A DNA stretch of 64,000 nt, taken from contig NZ_CP133782.1 in assembly GCF_034351645.1 (NCBI RefSeq), positions 5,760,621-5,824,620 on the forward strand, given 5' to 3'. Positions 1-9,325 of the stretch are shown here, piece after piece. The first letter of the stretch is position 1. The number at the start of each line of letters is the position of its first letter. This stretch comes from Pseudomonas sp. DC1.2 (GTDB lineage: Bacteria; Pseudomonadota; Gammaproteobacteria; Pseudomonadales; Pseudomonadaceae). Below the pieces are notes generated by a model. That model had not been told where the DNA came from. It did no database searches and saw only the letters and a list, made by a program, of their open reading frames with translations. The translations under genes and the position numbers were made by a program.

Positions 1-1294
1 CGAATTCGTGCTGGCCGCTGTCGGTAATCGCCAGCATCAAGGTCGCTAGATCATCGAGGATCGGCAACAGTTCGTACCAGTTCAAGCCATTGCGCAGGCG
101 ATCTCGCATGGCCTCGGCTTGCGGATGATGACGTTCCGGCAAGGTCAGGTCGTCAAGTAGACCCAGCAGCGTGTCCTCAATATGTTTGGCCACGGAGCTG
201 TAGGACGGCTCCGGTGAGTCCGGTAGCGCATAGAGAATATCTTGCTCCGGGTGCTCCGGATCGATGACGGCCAACGCCATGGCCATCGCGGGCGGCAGGG
301 GCAAGCTATCGAGGAAGACGGGTGCTTGCAGGCTCGCTTCAGGGGGAAGTGATGGAGTATCGGCGACGTGTTGGCCGTGCAAGGTCTGCATTACCGGCGG
401 GGCGCTCGGCTCGTCAACGGGCGCGACAGCCTGCGTCATAACTTCTGGTTCTGCGGCTTTTTCGAGCGCAGGCGCTGCAGTGGCCTGCGGCTCAACAAGG
501 GGCGGAACCGCTGTCACAGCTTGCGCTACCGGCAACGGCGCAGCGGGTGTCGGGAGCGCCAAGGGCTCTGGAGCCGCGGCGACGGCAGCAGTAACGCCGG
601 ACGAGGTTATGTGTTCGGATGACGGTTGCGCGGGAGGCTTGTCGGCTGCGGGTATAGCCTCAGGCGCTGCCGGTGCTGCAGTGGGCGTCGGTGCTGCAAC
701 CGGTTCATCGGGGCGCTGGACGGGTGTTTGCGCAGCGGTGGCGGTGGTCGGTGGCGCTGAATCATCCGTTTCCCGACCACCGAACAACCGTTGCAGCAAG
801 CCAGGACGCCCAGGCTCGGTCGGGTGTTCCAGTTCACTCAGGGCTTTGCCTTGCAGGCCACTTAGCTCGCTGAGGAGCAACGGAATCTCACGTGCCTGGC
901 CGACACGCCCGTCCAGTTGCTTGGCAAAGCTCTTGAGTGGTCGGCTCACTTCCCGGGGTAACGGTAGCGCCTGGAGCTGCGCCACCAACGCATTCAGCGC
1001 AGCGCTGACCTGATCGGCTCGGGTTTCCCGGCGCTGTTCAGACTCAAGCACGGCTTTTTCCAAGCGCGGCAGCAAGGCGGCGAGCCCGGCGTCCATGTCG
1101 TCGGTACGCACTACTTCGCGCATTTCCTTCATGCACTCGTCAACTGCGCGATCGGTGCCCTCGGCCGCGAGAGTGCTGCGCACCAGGCCCCGACGCAGTA
1201 GATCGAGCCGAGCGTCCCAGCGCCGCTCGAGCTTTTCCTGATGCTCGATGCTTTTAAGGTACTTCTCTTTCCAGCGCTGTGCTTCGTCGCTCAT
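1..1294 (-). CDS. N-terminal part of a probable GGDEF diguanylate cyclase (DgcH-like), truncated by window edge
   Basis: The frame is open from ATG at 1294 to the left edge (about 431 residues) and begins MSDEAQRWKEKYLKSIEHQE. The visible part has a charged helical N-terminus (residues 1-170), then a long Ala/Pro-rich low-complexity linker (about 180-330), then a folded-looking stretch. No GGDEF motif is visible; it would lie beyond the edge. The assignment rests on position: in P. aeruginosa the gene beside the dsbA-linked EEP hydrolase is the diguanylate cyclase DgcH (PA5487). The start overlaps the stop of the upstream gene by ATGA, so the two are probably translationally coupled. The coding sequence is secure; the cyclase function is inferred from synteny. 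Confidence 0.7.
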   Translation of the reverse strand, partial: MSDEAQRWKEKYLKSIEHQEKLERRWDARLDLLRRGLVRSTLAAEGTDRAVDECMKEMREVVRTDDMDAGLAALLPRLEKAVLESEQRRETRADQVSAALNALVAQLQALPLPREVSRPLKSFAKQLDGRVGQAREIPLLLSELSGLQGKALSELEHPTEPGRPGLLQRLFGGRETDDSAPPTTATAAQTPVQRPDEPVAAPTPTAAPAAPEAIPAADKPPAQPSSEHITSSGVTAAVAAAPEPLALPTPAAPLPVAQAVTAVPPLVEPQATAAPALEKAAEPEVMTQAVAPVDEPSAPPVMQTLHGQHVADTPSLPPEASLQAPVFLDSLPLPPAMAMALAVIDPEHPEQDILYALPDSPEPSYSSVAKHIEDTLLGLLDDLTLPERHHPQAEAMRDRLRNGLNWYELLPILDDLATLMLAITDSGQHEF

Positions 1295-2169
1295 TCATGG
1301 GGTCCGCAAGGGGCAGGAATCAGCGCGGGCAATGCATCAGCCGTGAGCGAACCCGGCAGACGAATCTCTACCGCGACCGGCAGGTGATCAGAAATCGGTT
1401 GTGCCAACACCTCGACCTTTTCAAGGGTCAGGGTCGGGCTGAGCAGAATGTGGTCCAGGCAGCGCTGAGGGCGCCAGCTTGGAAAGGTAGCTTCCAGTTG
1501 CGGCGCCAACAGGCCTAGGTCGCGCAACGCGGAGTTTTGCAGCAGGTCACTGGCGTGGGTGTTCATGTCGCCCATCAGCACCTGGTGTTTATAGCCGCCG
1601 ATCAACTCGCGGATGTAGGCCAGTTGCAGGTTGCGCACACGGGCGCCGAGGGCCAGGTGCATCATTACCACCACCAGCGCCTCCGGACCTTCGCCGAAGC
1701 GCACCAGAATAGCCCCGCGACCTTTTGGTCCCGGCAGCGGATGATCCTCAATCGCCCAAGGGCGCAGACGGCTGAGCACACCGTTGCTGTGCTGGCCGAG
1801 TCGCCCTAGATTGCGATTGAGTTGCTGATACCAGTAGGGGAACGCCCCGAGTTGTGCCAGGTGTTCGACCTGATTGATGTAGCCAGATCGCAGGCTGCCG
1901 CCATCGGCTTCCTGCAAAGCGACCAAATCGAAGTCGCCCAGCAGGTTACCGATCTTTTGCAGATTATCGGCGCGCCCGGTATGCGGCAGCAGGTGCTGCC
2001 AGCCTCGGGTCAGGTAGTGCCGGTAGCGCTGGGTACTGATGCCTACCTGGATATTGAAACTGAGCAAGCGCAAACGACTGTCTGCGGGCAGGCCCGTTGA
2101 TTCGAGGTGGTGCTCGTTGATCTGCGGTTGATGCAGACCGACGATGCGTTCAGTGCCCCAATGGCGCAT
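1291..2169 (-). CDS. endonuclease/exonuclease/phosphatase (EEP) family protein
   Basis: 292 residues. EEP-fold signatures are visible: LLSFNIQVG near residue 35, DLVALQEADGG near 100 (metal-binding Glu), LMGDMNTH near 195 and CLDHILLSP near 240 (catalytic Asp-His). The family includes AP endonucleases, DNases and sphingomyelinases, so the substrate cannot be read from sequence. There is no signal peptide, suggesting a cytoplasmic protein. It lies 13 nt after dsbA and overlaps the GGDEF-type gene by ATGA, the same order as PA5487-PA5489. Family assignment is firm; biochemical role unknown. Confidence 0.85.
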   Translation of the reverse strand: MRHWGTERIVGLHQPQINEHHLESTGLPADSRLRLLSFNIQVGISTQRYRHYLTRGWQHLLPHTGRADNLQKIGNLLGDFDLVALQEADGGSLRSGYINQVEHLAQLGAFPYWYQQLNRNLGRLGQHSNGVLSRLRPWAIEDHPLPGPKGRGAILVRFGEGPEALVVVMMHLALGARVRNLQLAYIRELIGGYKHQVLMGDMNTHASDLLQNSALRDLGLLAPQLEATFPSWRPQRCLDHILLSPTLTLEKVEVLAQPISDHLPVAVEIRLPGSLTADALPALIPAPCGPHE

Positions 2170-2182
2170 GGCAGACCCGCGC

Positions 2183-2824
2183 TTAGTTGGCGGCGGCCTT
2201 GGTTGCCGCTCGCTCTTTGGCGATCAGTTTGTCAGCCAGTTGCAGCGCTTGCTCGGCGCCACCGGCGGAGCCGATGTCAAAGCGATACTTGCCGTTGACG
2301 ATCAGCGTTGGAACACCGGAGATTTCATACTTCTTGGCCAGCTCACGCGCTTGTACGATCTTGCCCTTGATGGCGAAGGAATTGTAGGTCGCCAGGAATT
2401 TGTCCTTGTCGATCCCTTGAGTGGCCAGGAACTCAGCCATTTCTTCCGGCGTGGTCAAGCGCTTGTGTTCTTTCTGGATTGCCTCGAACACTGCCGAATG
2501 GACCTTGTTTTCGACGCCCATGGCTTCGAGGGTCAGGAAGAGTTGGCCATGAATATCCCATGCGCCGCCGAACATGGCAGGTATACGCACGAAATTCACG
2601 TCTGACGGCAGTTTTGCAGCCCAAGGGTTGATCACCGGCTCAAAGGCGTAACAATGCGGGCAGCCGTACCAGAACAGCTCCACCACTTCGATTTTTCCGG
2701 GCTCGGCGACTGGAACCGGGTTACTCAGTTCGACATAAGGTGCGGCGGGGGCTTCTGCCGCCTGGACGTTCATGCCGAACAGGCTGGCAGCGACAAGTGC
2801 GGCGCTGATGATCAGATTACGCAT
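2183..2824 (-). CDS. dsbA: thiol:disulfide interchange protein DsbA
   Basis: 213 residues, usual DsbA length. A Sec signal peptide ends at about residue 22 (NVQA-AE). The thioredoxin-fold active site CPHC is at residues 55-58 and the cis-proline is in SGVPTLIV (Pro172). It introduces disulfides into exported proteins in the periplasm and is reoxidised by DsbB. The gene follows the cytochrome c4 gene on the same strand, but a terminator-like hairpin at 2919-2947 separates them. Synteny with PA5489 supports the call. Confidence 0.96.
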   Translation of the reverse strand: MRNLIISAALVAASLFGMNVQAAEAPAAPYVELSNPVPVAEPGKIEVVELFWYGCPHCYAFEPVINPWAAKLPSDVNFVRIPAMFGGAWDIHGQLFLTLEAMGVENKVHSAVFEAIQKEHKRLTTPEEMAEFLATQGIDKDKFLATYNSFAIKGKIVQARELAKKYEISGVPTLIVNGKYRFDIGSAGGAEQALQLADKLIAKERAATKAAAN

Positions 2825-2918
2825 GCTTTACTCCTGGACAAATTTGATCGCCTCGCGTGACTTGTTTTCAGACAGGTCATGGTGGGCATGAGTTCGATAG
2901 TGTAACGGCAGCAGCCAC

Positions 2919-2947
2919 AAAAAAGGGCGGCCAAGGCCACCCTTTTT
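2919..2947 (-). terminator. Rho-independent terminator after cytochrome c4 gene
   Basis: A 12-bp stem with a 4-base centre (left arm 2921-2932, right arm 2935-2946) has a single G-U wobble when read on the minus strand. It is followed by a run of six T on that strand. It lies downstream of the cytochrome c4 stop and upstream of dsbA, so it probably ends the cytochrome transcript. Confidence 0.8.
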
Positions 2948-3013
2948 ATGCTTGCATCGACGGATTAATCGAGCGTTAACGTGGCGCGAGGCGAGTGCCT
3001 TGCACCAGAGCCC

Positions 3014-3619
3014 CTAGTGCAGCCCCTGAACGTAACTGGATACCGCTTCGATGTCTTTATTGCTCAATTTTGCAGCAATGCTTTGCATGATTTTCGTATC
3101 GCCGTCGTTGGTACGGTTACCTTCACGGAAATCGGTCAACTGCTTGGCGACATATTGAGCATGCTGGCCGCTCAGATGCGGGAAGCCTGCTGCTGCGTTG
3201 CCGGCGCCGTTGGGCGAGTGGCAACCGGTACAAGAAGGCATGCCCTGGTCGAGTTTGCCGCCACGGAACAACTCTTCACCGCGAGCCACGACTTTCGGGT
3301 CTGCAGCGCCGACGCTGCCTTTCTGGCTGGCAAAGTAGGCCGCGAGATCAGCCAAGTCCTGATCGCTCAGGTTGGTCAACAGGCCGGTCATTTCAAGTAC
3401 CTGGCGTTTGCCGGACTTGATGTCGTGCAACTGCTTGTCCAGATAACGCTCGCCCTGACCTGCCAGTTTCGGAAAGTTTGGCACCATGCTGTTGCCATCC
3501 GGGCCATGACAGGCGCCACATACTGCGGCTTTCGCCTGACCAGCAGTCGCATCACCTGCAGCATGGGCAATACCGGAGATCCCCACGGTCAACAGCAGAC
3601 TCACGATCAATTTGTTCAT
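3014..3619 (-). CDS. cc4: diheme cytochrome c4
   Basis: 201 residues with a signal peptide cleaved near residue 20 (AHA-AG). Two heme c motifs are visible, CGACH at 34-38 and CTGCH at 130-134, in two repeated cytochrome domains typical of c4. It is a periplasmic, probably membrane-associated electron carrier feeding terminal oxidases. It is encoded 46 nt downstream of a second cytochrome c gene on the same strand. Matches PA5490 by sequence type and position. Confidence 0.95.
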   Translation of the reverse strand: MNKLIVSLLLTVGISGIAHAAGDATAGQAKAAVCGACHGPDGNSMVPNFPKLAGQGERYLDKQLHDIKSGKRQVLEMTGLLTNLSDQDLADLAAYFASQKGSVGAADPKVVARGEELFRGGKLDQGMPSCTGCHSPNGAGNAAAGFPHLSGQHAQYVAKQLTDFREGNRTNDGDTKIMQSIAAKLSNKDIEAVSSYVQGLH

Positions 3620-3665
3620 CAGCTAATCCAACTACGGCTAAGGGTTAAAGAGATATGGGCCGGGT

Positions 3666-3956
3666 TTACTCGCTCATCCAATGGATGATGGCTTGGTAAT
3701 CCTCGGCACTGCAGTCCATGCACAAACCACGCGGCGGCATCGCCTTGAAACCCTGGGTCACGTGTTGCACCAGCGTCTCCATACCTTTCGCCAACCTCGG
3801 CGTCCAAGCTGCCTGATCGCCCTTTTGAGGTGCCATAGGTAGTTGGCCGGAATGACAGGCACCACAAACACGGTTGTACACAGCTTCCGGATCCTGTGTA
3901 GCCTGCGCGCTGTAAAGCGGCATCAAGAAACCGGCAGCCAGCAGCCATTTCGTCAT
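3666..3956 (-). CDS. monoheme cytochrome c5-like protein
   Basis: 96 residues with a signal peptide ending near residue 19 (AQA-TQ). One heme motif CGACH (31-35), a probable axial Met in AMPPRG (Met73), and a CxxC pair (Cys79, Cys82) as found in cytochrome c5. Periplasmic electron carrier. It is divergent from engB and upstream of cytochrome c4, matching PA5491. The partner oxidase or reductase is not evident from sequence. Confidence 0.88.
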   Translation of the reverse strand: MTKWLLAAGFLMPLYSAQATQDPEAVYNRVCGACHSGQLPMAPQKGDQAAWTPRLAKGMETLVQHVTQGFKAMPPRGLCMDCSAEDYQAIIHWMSE

Positions 3957-4147
3957 AAAACGACCTTGTCAGGGTTGAGAGCGTGCTGCGTTCTAGTGCG
4001 CAATCAAGGTTAATCGCTCTCGTGAACTTCATCCTACGCTGGGACAAAGCGCACACAAAATCTGCGGCATTATATACTGGCGTCACTGAAACGGAAACGA
4101 CACTGCTCGCCGCGTCCATTCCCGGCGCCGCCCACATCGGAAATCCC

Positions 4148-4789
4148 ATGCAACTCAAGAACCCCATCCTCGGCCTGTGCCAACAGTCCACCTTCATGCT
4201 CAGCGCTGCCAAAGTCGACCAATGCCCGGACGACGAAGGCTTTGAAGTGGCTTTCGCCGGGCGTTCCAACGCCGGTAAATCCAGCGCGTTGAACACCCTG
4301 ACTCATGCCAGCCTGGCGCGCACCTCGAAAACCCCGGGTCGCACGCAGTTGTTGAACTTCTTCAAGCTAGACGATGATCGTCGTCTGGTCGACCTGCCAG
4401 GCTATGGTTACGCGAAAGTACCGATTCCGTTGAAGCTGCACTGGCAGCGTCACCTGGAAGCCTATCTGGGCGGTCGCGAGAGTTTGAAAGGTCTGATTTT
4501 GATGATGGATATTCGTCATCCAATGACCGACTTCGACCTGTTGATGCTCGATTGGGCGGTCGCCAGCGGCATGCCGATGCACATTCTGCTGACCAAGGCC
4601 GACAAGCTGACCTACGGTGCCGCGAAAAATGTTCTGCTCAAAGTTCAGGCTGATATTCGCAAAGGTTGGGGCGATACCATCACGATCCAGCTGTTCTCGG
4701 CGCCAAAGCGCTTGGGTCTGGAAGATGCCTACACGGTGCTAGCCGGCTGGATGCAACTGGCGGACAAGGGCGCTGAGTTAGCCGAGTAA
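4148..4789 (+). CDS. engB: ribosome biogenesis GTPase EngB/YsxC (YihA)
   Basis: From ATG 4148 the protein is 213 residues, the normal length for this family; the frame extends upstream to 3983 but that extension is not conserved-looking. G motifs: P-loop GRSNAGKSS near residue 38, G2 [10 protein letters not shown] near 64, G3 DLPGYGYA near 82, G4 TKADK near 149. It is an essential GTPase acting in 50S subunit assembly. A TATACT -10-like hexamer lies at 4073-4078. The polA-sRNA-engB neighbourhood is conserved in gammaproteobacteria. Confidence 0.94.
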   Translation: MQLKNPILGLCQQSTFMLSAAKVDQCPDDEGFEVAFAGRSNAGKSSALNTLTHASLARTSKTPGRTQLLNFFKLDDDRRLVDLPGYGYAKVPIPLKLHWQRHLEAYLGGRESLKGLILMMDIRHPMTDFDLLMLDWAVASGMPMHILLTKADKLTYGAAKNVLLKVQADIRKGWGDTITIQLFSAPKRLGLEDAYTVLAGWMQLADKGAELAE

Positions 4790-4811
4790 GGCGTTGCCGG
4801 TAAAAAAAGAC

Positions 4812-4858
4812 AAAAAAAACCCCGGACTTCATATGGGGAGGGGAGAAGTTCCGGGGTT
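4812..4858 (-). terminator. Rho-independent terminator of the ErsA-like RNA
   Basis: The stem pairs 4845-4858 with 4818-4830, 13 bp with one bulged base. The loop holds two C4 runs. It is followed on the minus strand by eight T (4819-4812). Confidence 0.9.
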
Positions 4859-4946
4859 CAAGCTCCGGACCTTTAGGGCGGGGTCCGGGTATCTGCCAAC
4901 ACTTAACACAACATAGGAGCATCGAAAGGCTTCACCAGCCATTCAG
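4812..4946 (-). ncRNA. ersA: ErsA-like small RNA (Spot 42 locus position)
   Basis: The engB-polA intergenic region holds a transcription unit on the minus strand. It has a promoter-like element (4951-4978), about 135 nt of transcript, an upstream hairpin (pairing CCGGACC with GGTCCGG at about 4863-4889), and a strong terminator hairpin with a C-rich loop (CCCCTCCCC) and eight T. ErsA of P. aeruginosa is a 132-nt, AlgU-dependent, Hfq-binding sRNA at exactly this locus; length and layout agree. ErsA is known there to regulate algC, oprD and amrZ; targets here are inferred only. Confidence 0.85.
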
Positions 4947-4950
4947 TTAC

Positions 4951-4978
4951 TCTGAGTGGCAGTTCACGGATTTAGTTC
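4951..4978 (-). promoter_or_regulatory. AlgU (sigma-22/RpoE-type) promoter of the ErsA-like RNA
   Basis: On the minus strand GAACTA (4978-4973), a 17-nt spacer and TCAGA (4955-4951) fit the AlgU consensus GAACTT-N16/17-TCtgA with one mismatch per box. The predicted start at about 4946 gives a transcript of the length expected for ErsA. Confidence 0.7.
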
Positions 4979-4984
4979 AGACTT

Positions 4985-5003
4985 TTTCCAAACCTTTTGG
5001 AAA
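4985..5003. repeat. 8-bp perfect inverted repeat upstream of the ErsA-like promoter
   Basis: TTTCCAAA (4985-4992) and TTTGGAAA (4996-5003) flank a 3-nt centre, 7 bp upstream of the -35 box of the AlgU-type promoter. It could be a regulator site or a remnant of the polA 3' region. No function is known to me. A second imperfect palindrome (5045-5073) follows the polA stop and lacks a T run. Confidence 0.45.
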
Positions 5004-5088
5004 TAACCCGGCGCGTTTTTCGAACTAAAAGCCTTTCATCCTTCTGCCGCGGCACTATGCCGCAGCAGAAATTCCTCGATCAAGTGGC

Positions 5089-7860
5089 TCAGTGAGCCTC
5101 ATCCCAGTTGTTGCCTACGCCAACTTCTACCAGTAGTGGCACGTCGAGCTTGGCGGCATTGCTCATGTGTACGCGAATTTCCTCTCGCACCTGATCGATG
5201 AGGTCTTCACGCACTTCCAGCACCAATTCATCGTGTACCTGCAGGATGACTTTGGCGTCCAGGCCTGACGATGTCAGCCAGTTGTCCACTGCAACCATTG
5301 CTTTCTTGATGATATCTGCCGCGGTGCCTTGCATAGGGGCGTTGATCGCTGTGCGTTCGGCACCTTTGCGCAAGGCTGGGTTTTTGGCGTTGATGTCCGG
5401 CAGATATAGGCGGCGACCGAAAATGGTTTCGACGAAGCCCTGCTCTGCGGCCTGGGCGCGGGTGCGCTCCATGTACGCCAGTACGCCGGGGTAGCGGGCG
5501 AAATACCGGTCGATGTAAGCCTGGGACTGTTTGCGATCAACGCCGATTTGCTTGGCCAGGCCAAATGCGCTCATGCCATAGATCAGGCCGAAGTTGATCG
5601 CTTTGGCACTGCGCCGCTGATCGGTGCTGACGTCCGCCAGTTCAACCCCGAAAACTTCGGCTGCCGTGGCCCTGTGTACGTCCAGATCATTGCGGAAGGC
5701 GTGCAGCAAGCCCTCGTCCTTGGCCAGGTGAGCCATGATCCGCAGTTCGATTTGTGAATAGTCCGCCGCCAGCAACTTGTAGCCTTTTGGCGCAATGAAC
5801 GCCTGGCGAATCCGTCGGCCTTCAGCGGTACGGATCGGGATGTTTTGCAGGTTCGGATCGCTGGAAGACAAGCGCCCGGTGGCCGCTACCGCTTGGTGAT
5901 AAGAGGTGTGGATTCGCCCGGTGCGCGGGTTGATTTGTTCCGGCAGGCGATCGGTGTAGGTGCTTTTCAGCTTACTCATCGAGCGGTATTGCATCAGCAC
6001 TTTGGGCAGCGGGTAATCCTGCTCTGCCAGTTCCGCCAGCACCGCTTCTGCCGTCGATGCTTGGCCCTTGGCGGTTTTGCTGATAATTGGCAGACCGAGC
6101 TTTTCGTACAGGATTACGCCCAGTTGCTTGGGCGAGCCCAAGTTGAATTCTTCACCCGCAATGGCAAATGCCTCACGCTCCAGGGCGACCATTTTCTCGC
6201 CCAACTCAACGCTCTGAATGCCCAGCAGGTTGGCGTCGACCAGTGCGCCCTGACGCTCGATTCGCGCCAGCACCGGCACCAGTGGCATTTCGATTTCGCT
6301 CAGGACCTTGCTCAGGCTCGGAATTGCGTTGAGTTTTTCTTGCAAGGTTTGGTGCAGACGCAAGGTCACGTCCGCGTCCTCGGCGGCATACGGCCCCGCC
6401 AGTTCCAGGGAAATCTGATCAAAGGTCAGTTGCTTGGCACCCTTGCCTGCAATGTCCTGGAAGCTGGTGGTGGTGTGGCCCAAGTACTTGAGCGCCAGGC
6501 TGTCCATGTCGTGGCGGGTGGCGGTGGAGTCCAGCACGTAGGATTCGAGCATGGTGTCGAAGGCAATACCTTGTACGGTAATGCCGCAGCGCTGATCACC
6601 TCCTATGGCGCAGTTGGCCAGGATGTTCATGTCGAACTTGGCGTGTTGGCCAATCTTGAGCTTGCTCGGGTCTTCGAGTATCGGCTTCAAGGCCCGCAGA
6701 ACGGTGTCGCGATCCAGTTGATCAGGCACGCCCATGTAGGAATGGGTCAACGGGATGTAGGCCGCTTCGTTCGCTTGCACCGCGAACGACAGGCCCACCA
6801 GTTGCGCCTGCTGCGCATCGACGCCGGTGGTTTCGGTGTCGAACGCAAACAACTTGGCATCGCTGAGCTTCTTCAGCCAAAGGTCGAAATCCACCTGAGT
6901 GAGGACAGTGGTGTACTTGAGTTCGTTGTCGACGGTCGGCGTTTCAGCCACCGGTGCGGCCACTTCCTGGCCAGAACGCTTGGCATCGCGTTGGTTGTCG
7001 TCGAACCAGCTCTTGAATTCCAGCAGGGTGTAAAGCTCGGCGAGCTTGTCGTGGTCCGGCTTGCCCATTTTCAGGTCGTCGAGCTCAACGTCCAGCGGCA
7101 CATCGATCTTGATGGTCGCTAATTGGTAGGAGAGAAACGCCATCTCCTTGTGCTCTTCGAGCTTGGCCGGCAGGGTCTTGGCACCGCGAATCGGCAGGCT
7201 CGGGACGATATCGAGCTGTGCATACAGCTCGGTCAGGCCGCCGTTCACGCCCACCAGCAGGCCGGAAGCGGTCTTTGGTCCAATGCCCGGAACGCCGGGA
7301 ATGTTGTCGGAAGAGTCGCCCATTAGCGCCAGGTAATCGATGATCTGCTCGGGAGCGACGCCGAATTTCTCCTTCACGCCCTCCACGTCCATGCTGCTTC
7401 CGGTCATGGTGTTGACCAAGGTAATGTGCCCGTCAACCAGTTGCGCCATGTCCTTGTCGCCGGTAGAGATGATCACCGGGCGGTCGGCCGCCGCGCTGCT
7501 GCGCGCCAGCGTGCCGATCACGTCATCGGCCTCAACGCCTTCGACGCACAGCAGCGGGAAGCCCAGCGCCATGACACTTTGGTGCAGTGGCTCGATCTGA
7601 ACGCGCATCTCGTCGGGCATGCTCGGACGGTTGGCCTTGTATTCGGCGTACATGTCATCGCGAAAGGTCCCACCCTTAGCGTCGAACACGACGGCGAACG
7701 GGCTGTCCGGGTACTGCTTGCGCAGACTCTTGAGCATGTTCAACACACCTTTGACCGCACCGGTCGGCAGGCCTTTTGAGGTGGTCAGCGGTGGTAGTGC
7801 GTGAAAGGCGCGGTACAGGTAAGAAGAACCGTCCACCAGGACGAGGGGGGCTTGGCTCAT
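5089..7860 (-). CDS. polA: DNA polymerase I
   Basis: 923 residues from ATG 7860, chosen over the in-frame TTG at 7872 because AAAAGG is well placed only for the ATG. Domains: 5'-3' exonuclease (1-290), 3'-5' proofreading exonuclease with FDTETTG (about 345) and polymerase in the C-terminal 400 residues. Motifs A (DYSQIELR, about 700), B ([12 protein letters not shown]) and C ([10 protein letters not shown], about 874) are all intact. Roles: Okazaki fragment processing and repair. Divergent from the 7935 gene; the ErsA-like RNA lies downstream. Confidence 0.98.
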   Translation of the reverse strand: MSQAPLVLVDGSSYLYRAFHALPPLTTSKGLPTGAVKGVLNMLKSLRKQYPDSPFAVVFDAKGGTFRDDMYAEYKANRPSMPDEMRVQIEPLHQSVMALGFPLLCVEGVEADDVIGTLARSSAAADRPVIISTGDKDMAQLVDGHITLVNTMTGSSMDVEGVKEKFGVAPEQIIDYLALMGDSSDNIPGVPGIGPKTASGLLVGVNGGLTELYAQLDIVPSLPIRGAKTLPAKLEEHKEMAFLSYQLATIKIDVPLDVELDDLKMGKPDHDKLAELYTLLEFKSWFDDNQRDAKRSGQEVAAPVAETPTVDNELKYTTVLTQVDFDLWLKKLSDAKLFAFDTETTGVDAQQAQLVGLSFAVQANEAAYIPLTHSYMGVPDQLDRDTVLRALKPILEDPSKLKIGQHAKFDMNILANCAIGGDQRCGITVQGIAFDTMLESYVLDSTATRHDMDSLALKYLGHTTTSFQDIAGKGAKQLTFDQISLELAGPYAAEDADVTLRLHQTLQEKLNAIPSLSKVLSEIEMPLVPVLARIERQGALVDANLLGIQSVELGEKMVALEREAFAIAGEEFNLGSPKQLGVILYEKLGLPIISKTAKGQASTAEAVLAELAEQDYPLPKVLMQYRSMSKLKSTYTDRLPEQINPRTGRIHTSYHQAVAATGRLSSSDPNLQNIPIRTAEGRRIRQAFIAPKGYKLLAADYSQIELRIMAHLAKDEGLLHAFRNDLDVHRATAAEVFGVELADVSTDQRRSAKAINFGLIYGMSAFGLAKQIGVDRKQSQAYIDRYFARYPGVLAYMERTRAQAAEQGFVETIFGRRLYLPDINAKNPALRKGAERTAINAPMQGTAADIIKKAMVAVDNWLTSSGLDAKVILQVHDELVLEVREDLIDQVREEIRVHMSNAAKLDVPLLVEVGVGNNWDEAH

Positions 7861-7934
7861 GAGCAGGATCAACCTTTTCGGCGGGTCCGGCGCTAGAATA
7901 GCGGGACCGTTGACGACAAAGGGACAAGGTTATC

Positions 7935-8225
7935 ATGCGCACACTAAATCGCCTGTTGCTGGCTGGGTTGTTTGCACTCACTCCGTTGGCCGTCATGGCG
8001 GCGGACGATGCGCCAACGCCGGAGCCTCAAGTCACGATCCACACGGAAGGGGATAAAGTCATTCAGGAATACCGTCAAAACGGTTTTCTGTACGCGATCA
8101 AAGTCACGCCCAAGGGCGGAGTACCTTATTTTCTGGTGCGCGCGGACGGCACCGATGCAAACTTCATCCGCTCGGACCAGCCGGATATGTTGATTCCGTC
8201 GTGGAAAATATTTGAGTGGAAGTAG
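7935..8225 (+). CDS. DUF2782 family exported protein
   Basis: 96 residues with a signal peptide cut after VMA (about residue 22). The rest matches the small DUF2782 family, with conserved segments IQEYRQNGFLYAIKV and PYFLVRADG and a C-terminal aromatic stretch. Function unknown. It sits between polA and thrB as in PA5494 and probably shares a transcript with thrB (59 nt apart). Confidence 0.85.
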   Translation: MRTLNRLLLAGLFALTPLAVMAADDAPTPEPQVTIHTEGDKVIQEYRQNGFLYAIKVTPKGGVPYFLVRADGTDANFIRSDQPDMLIPSWKIFEWK

Positions 8226-8284
8226 TTTCTTAATTTCAATCGGCGCCGGCTTAAGGGTTGGCGCCCGTACTGGCAGTTTTAACC

Positions 8285-9235
8285 ATGTCTGTATTCACCC
8301 CGCTGGCTCGGCCCGAGCTGGAAACCTTTCTTGCCCCATACGGGCTCGGCCGCCTGCTTGATTTCCAGGGAATTGCCGCCGGTAGCGAAAACACTAATTT
8401 TTTTATCAGCCTGGAGAAGGGCGAGTTTGTCCTGACCTTGGTCGAGCGTGGTCCGGTGCAGGAAATGCCGTTCTTCATCGAGCTGCTCGACGTGCTGCAC
8501 GAGGCTGATTTGCCTGTCCCATATGCCTTGCGCACAACTGACGGCGTGGCTTTGCGTGAGCTGGCCGGTAAACCGGCGCTGTTGCAACCGCGCCTGGCGG
8601 GTAAGCACATCAAGCAAGCCAATGCTCAGCACTGCGTGCAGGTCGGCGAGTTACTAGGGCATTTACATCTGGCGACTCAGGCCAAGATGATCAAGCGCAA
8701 GACCGATCGTGGTCTGGACTGGATGCTGAAAGAGGGCGCGCGGTTAATCTCGCAGCTGAATGCGGGGCAACGCGAACTGCTGCAACGGGCATTGGACGAG
8801 ATCAGCGAGCAGAAGACGAAAATCCTCGCCCTGCCGCGGGCCAATATCCACGCTGATCTATTTCGTGACAACGCGATGTTCGAAGGCACTCACCTGACCG
8901 GGTTGATCGACTTCTACAACGCGTGTTCCGGGCCGATGCTCTACGACGTGGCCATCGCCCTGAACGATTGGTGCTCGGATGACGCGGGAGTAATCGACGG
9001 GCCACGGGCTCGAGCGTTGTTGGGCGCCTATGCGGCGCTAAGGCCGTTCACCGCTGCCGAGGCCCAGCTTTGGCCGACCCTCTTGCGAGTATCGTGTGTA
9101 CGGTTTTGGCTGTCGCGGTTGATCGCGGCCGAGTCTTTCGCCGGACAGGACGTGCTGATTCACGATCCGATTGAGTTTGAGCAGCGTTTGGTGCAACGGC
9201 AGAAGGTCAGCACGCCGTTGCCGTTCGCGCTCTAA
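8285..9235 (+). CDS. thrB: homoserine kinase
   Basis: 316 residues from ATG 8285 (MSVFTPLARPELETF); the frame is open back to a TTG at 8258, but 316 residues is the Pseudomonas length. It belongs to the aminoglycoside-phosphotransferase-like ThrB type, with the catalytic motif NIHADLFRDN near residue 195 and the metal-binding GLIDFYNAC near 216. It phosphorylates homoserine in threonine synthesis. The downstream gap holds a REP-like palindrome and the convergent znuA. Confidence 0.95.
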   Translation: MSVFTPLARPELETFLAPYGLGRLLDFQGIAAGSENTNFFISLEKGEFVLTLVERGPVQEMPFFIELLDVLHEADLPVPYALRTTDGVALRELAGKPALLQPRLAGKHIKQANAQHCVQVGELLGHLHLATQAKMIKRKTDRGLDWMLKEGARLISQLNAGQRELLQRALDEISEQKTKILALPRANIHADLFRDNAMFEGTHLTGLIDFYNACSGPMLYDVAIALNDWCSDDAGVIDGPRARALLGAYAALRPFTAAEAQLWPTLLRVSCVRFWLSRLIAAESFAGQDVLIHDPIEFEQRLVQRQKVSTPLPFAL

Positions 9236-9241
9236 AAGCGT

Positions 9242-9301
9242 CGCGAGCAGACTCGCTCACCACCGGACTCGTGCGGTCGGTGGGGAGCGAGCCTGCTCGC
9301 G
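9242..9301. repeat. REP-like palindrome between convergent thrB and znuA
   Basis: Two 17-nt arms (9242-9258 and 9285-9301) are inverted copies with one mismatch and contain the GCGAGC core common in Pseudomonas REP elements. The element could help separate two converging transcripts. Confidence 0.75.
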
Positions 9302-9325
9302 AATGGGGCGCCCCAAATGTCTGGG

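Noticed and set aside
264..1013. 249-codon plus-strand frame opposite the first gene
   Set aside because: Gly/Ala/Ser-rich mirror of the Ala/Pro linker, with no family resemblance.
5845..7122. 425-codon plus-strand frame opposite polA
   Set aside because: polA has all catalytic motifs in the other strand; this frame shows no recognisable motif and no ribosome site.
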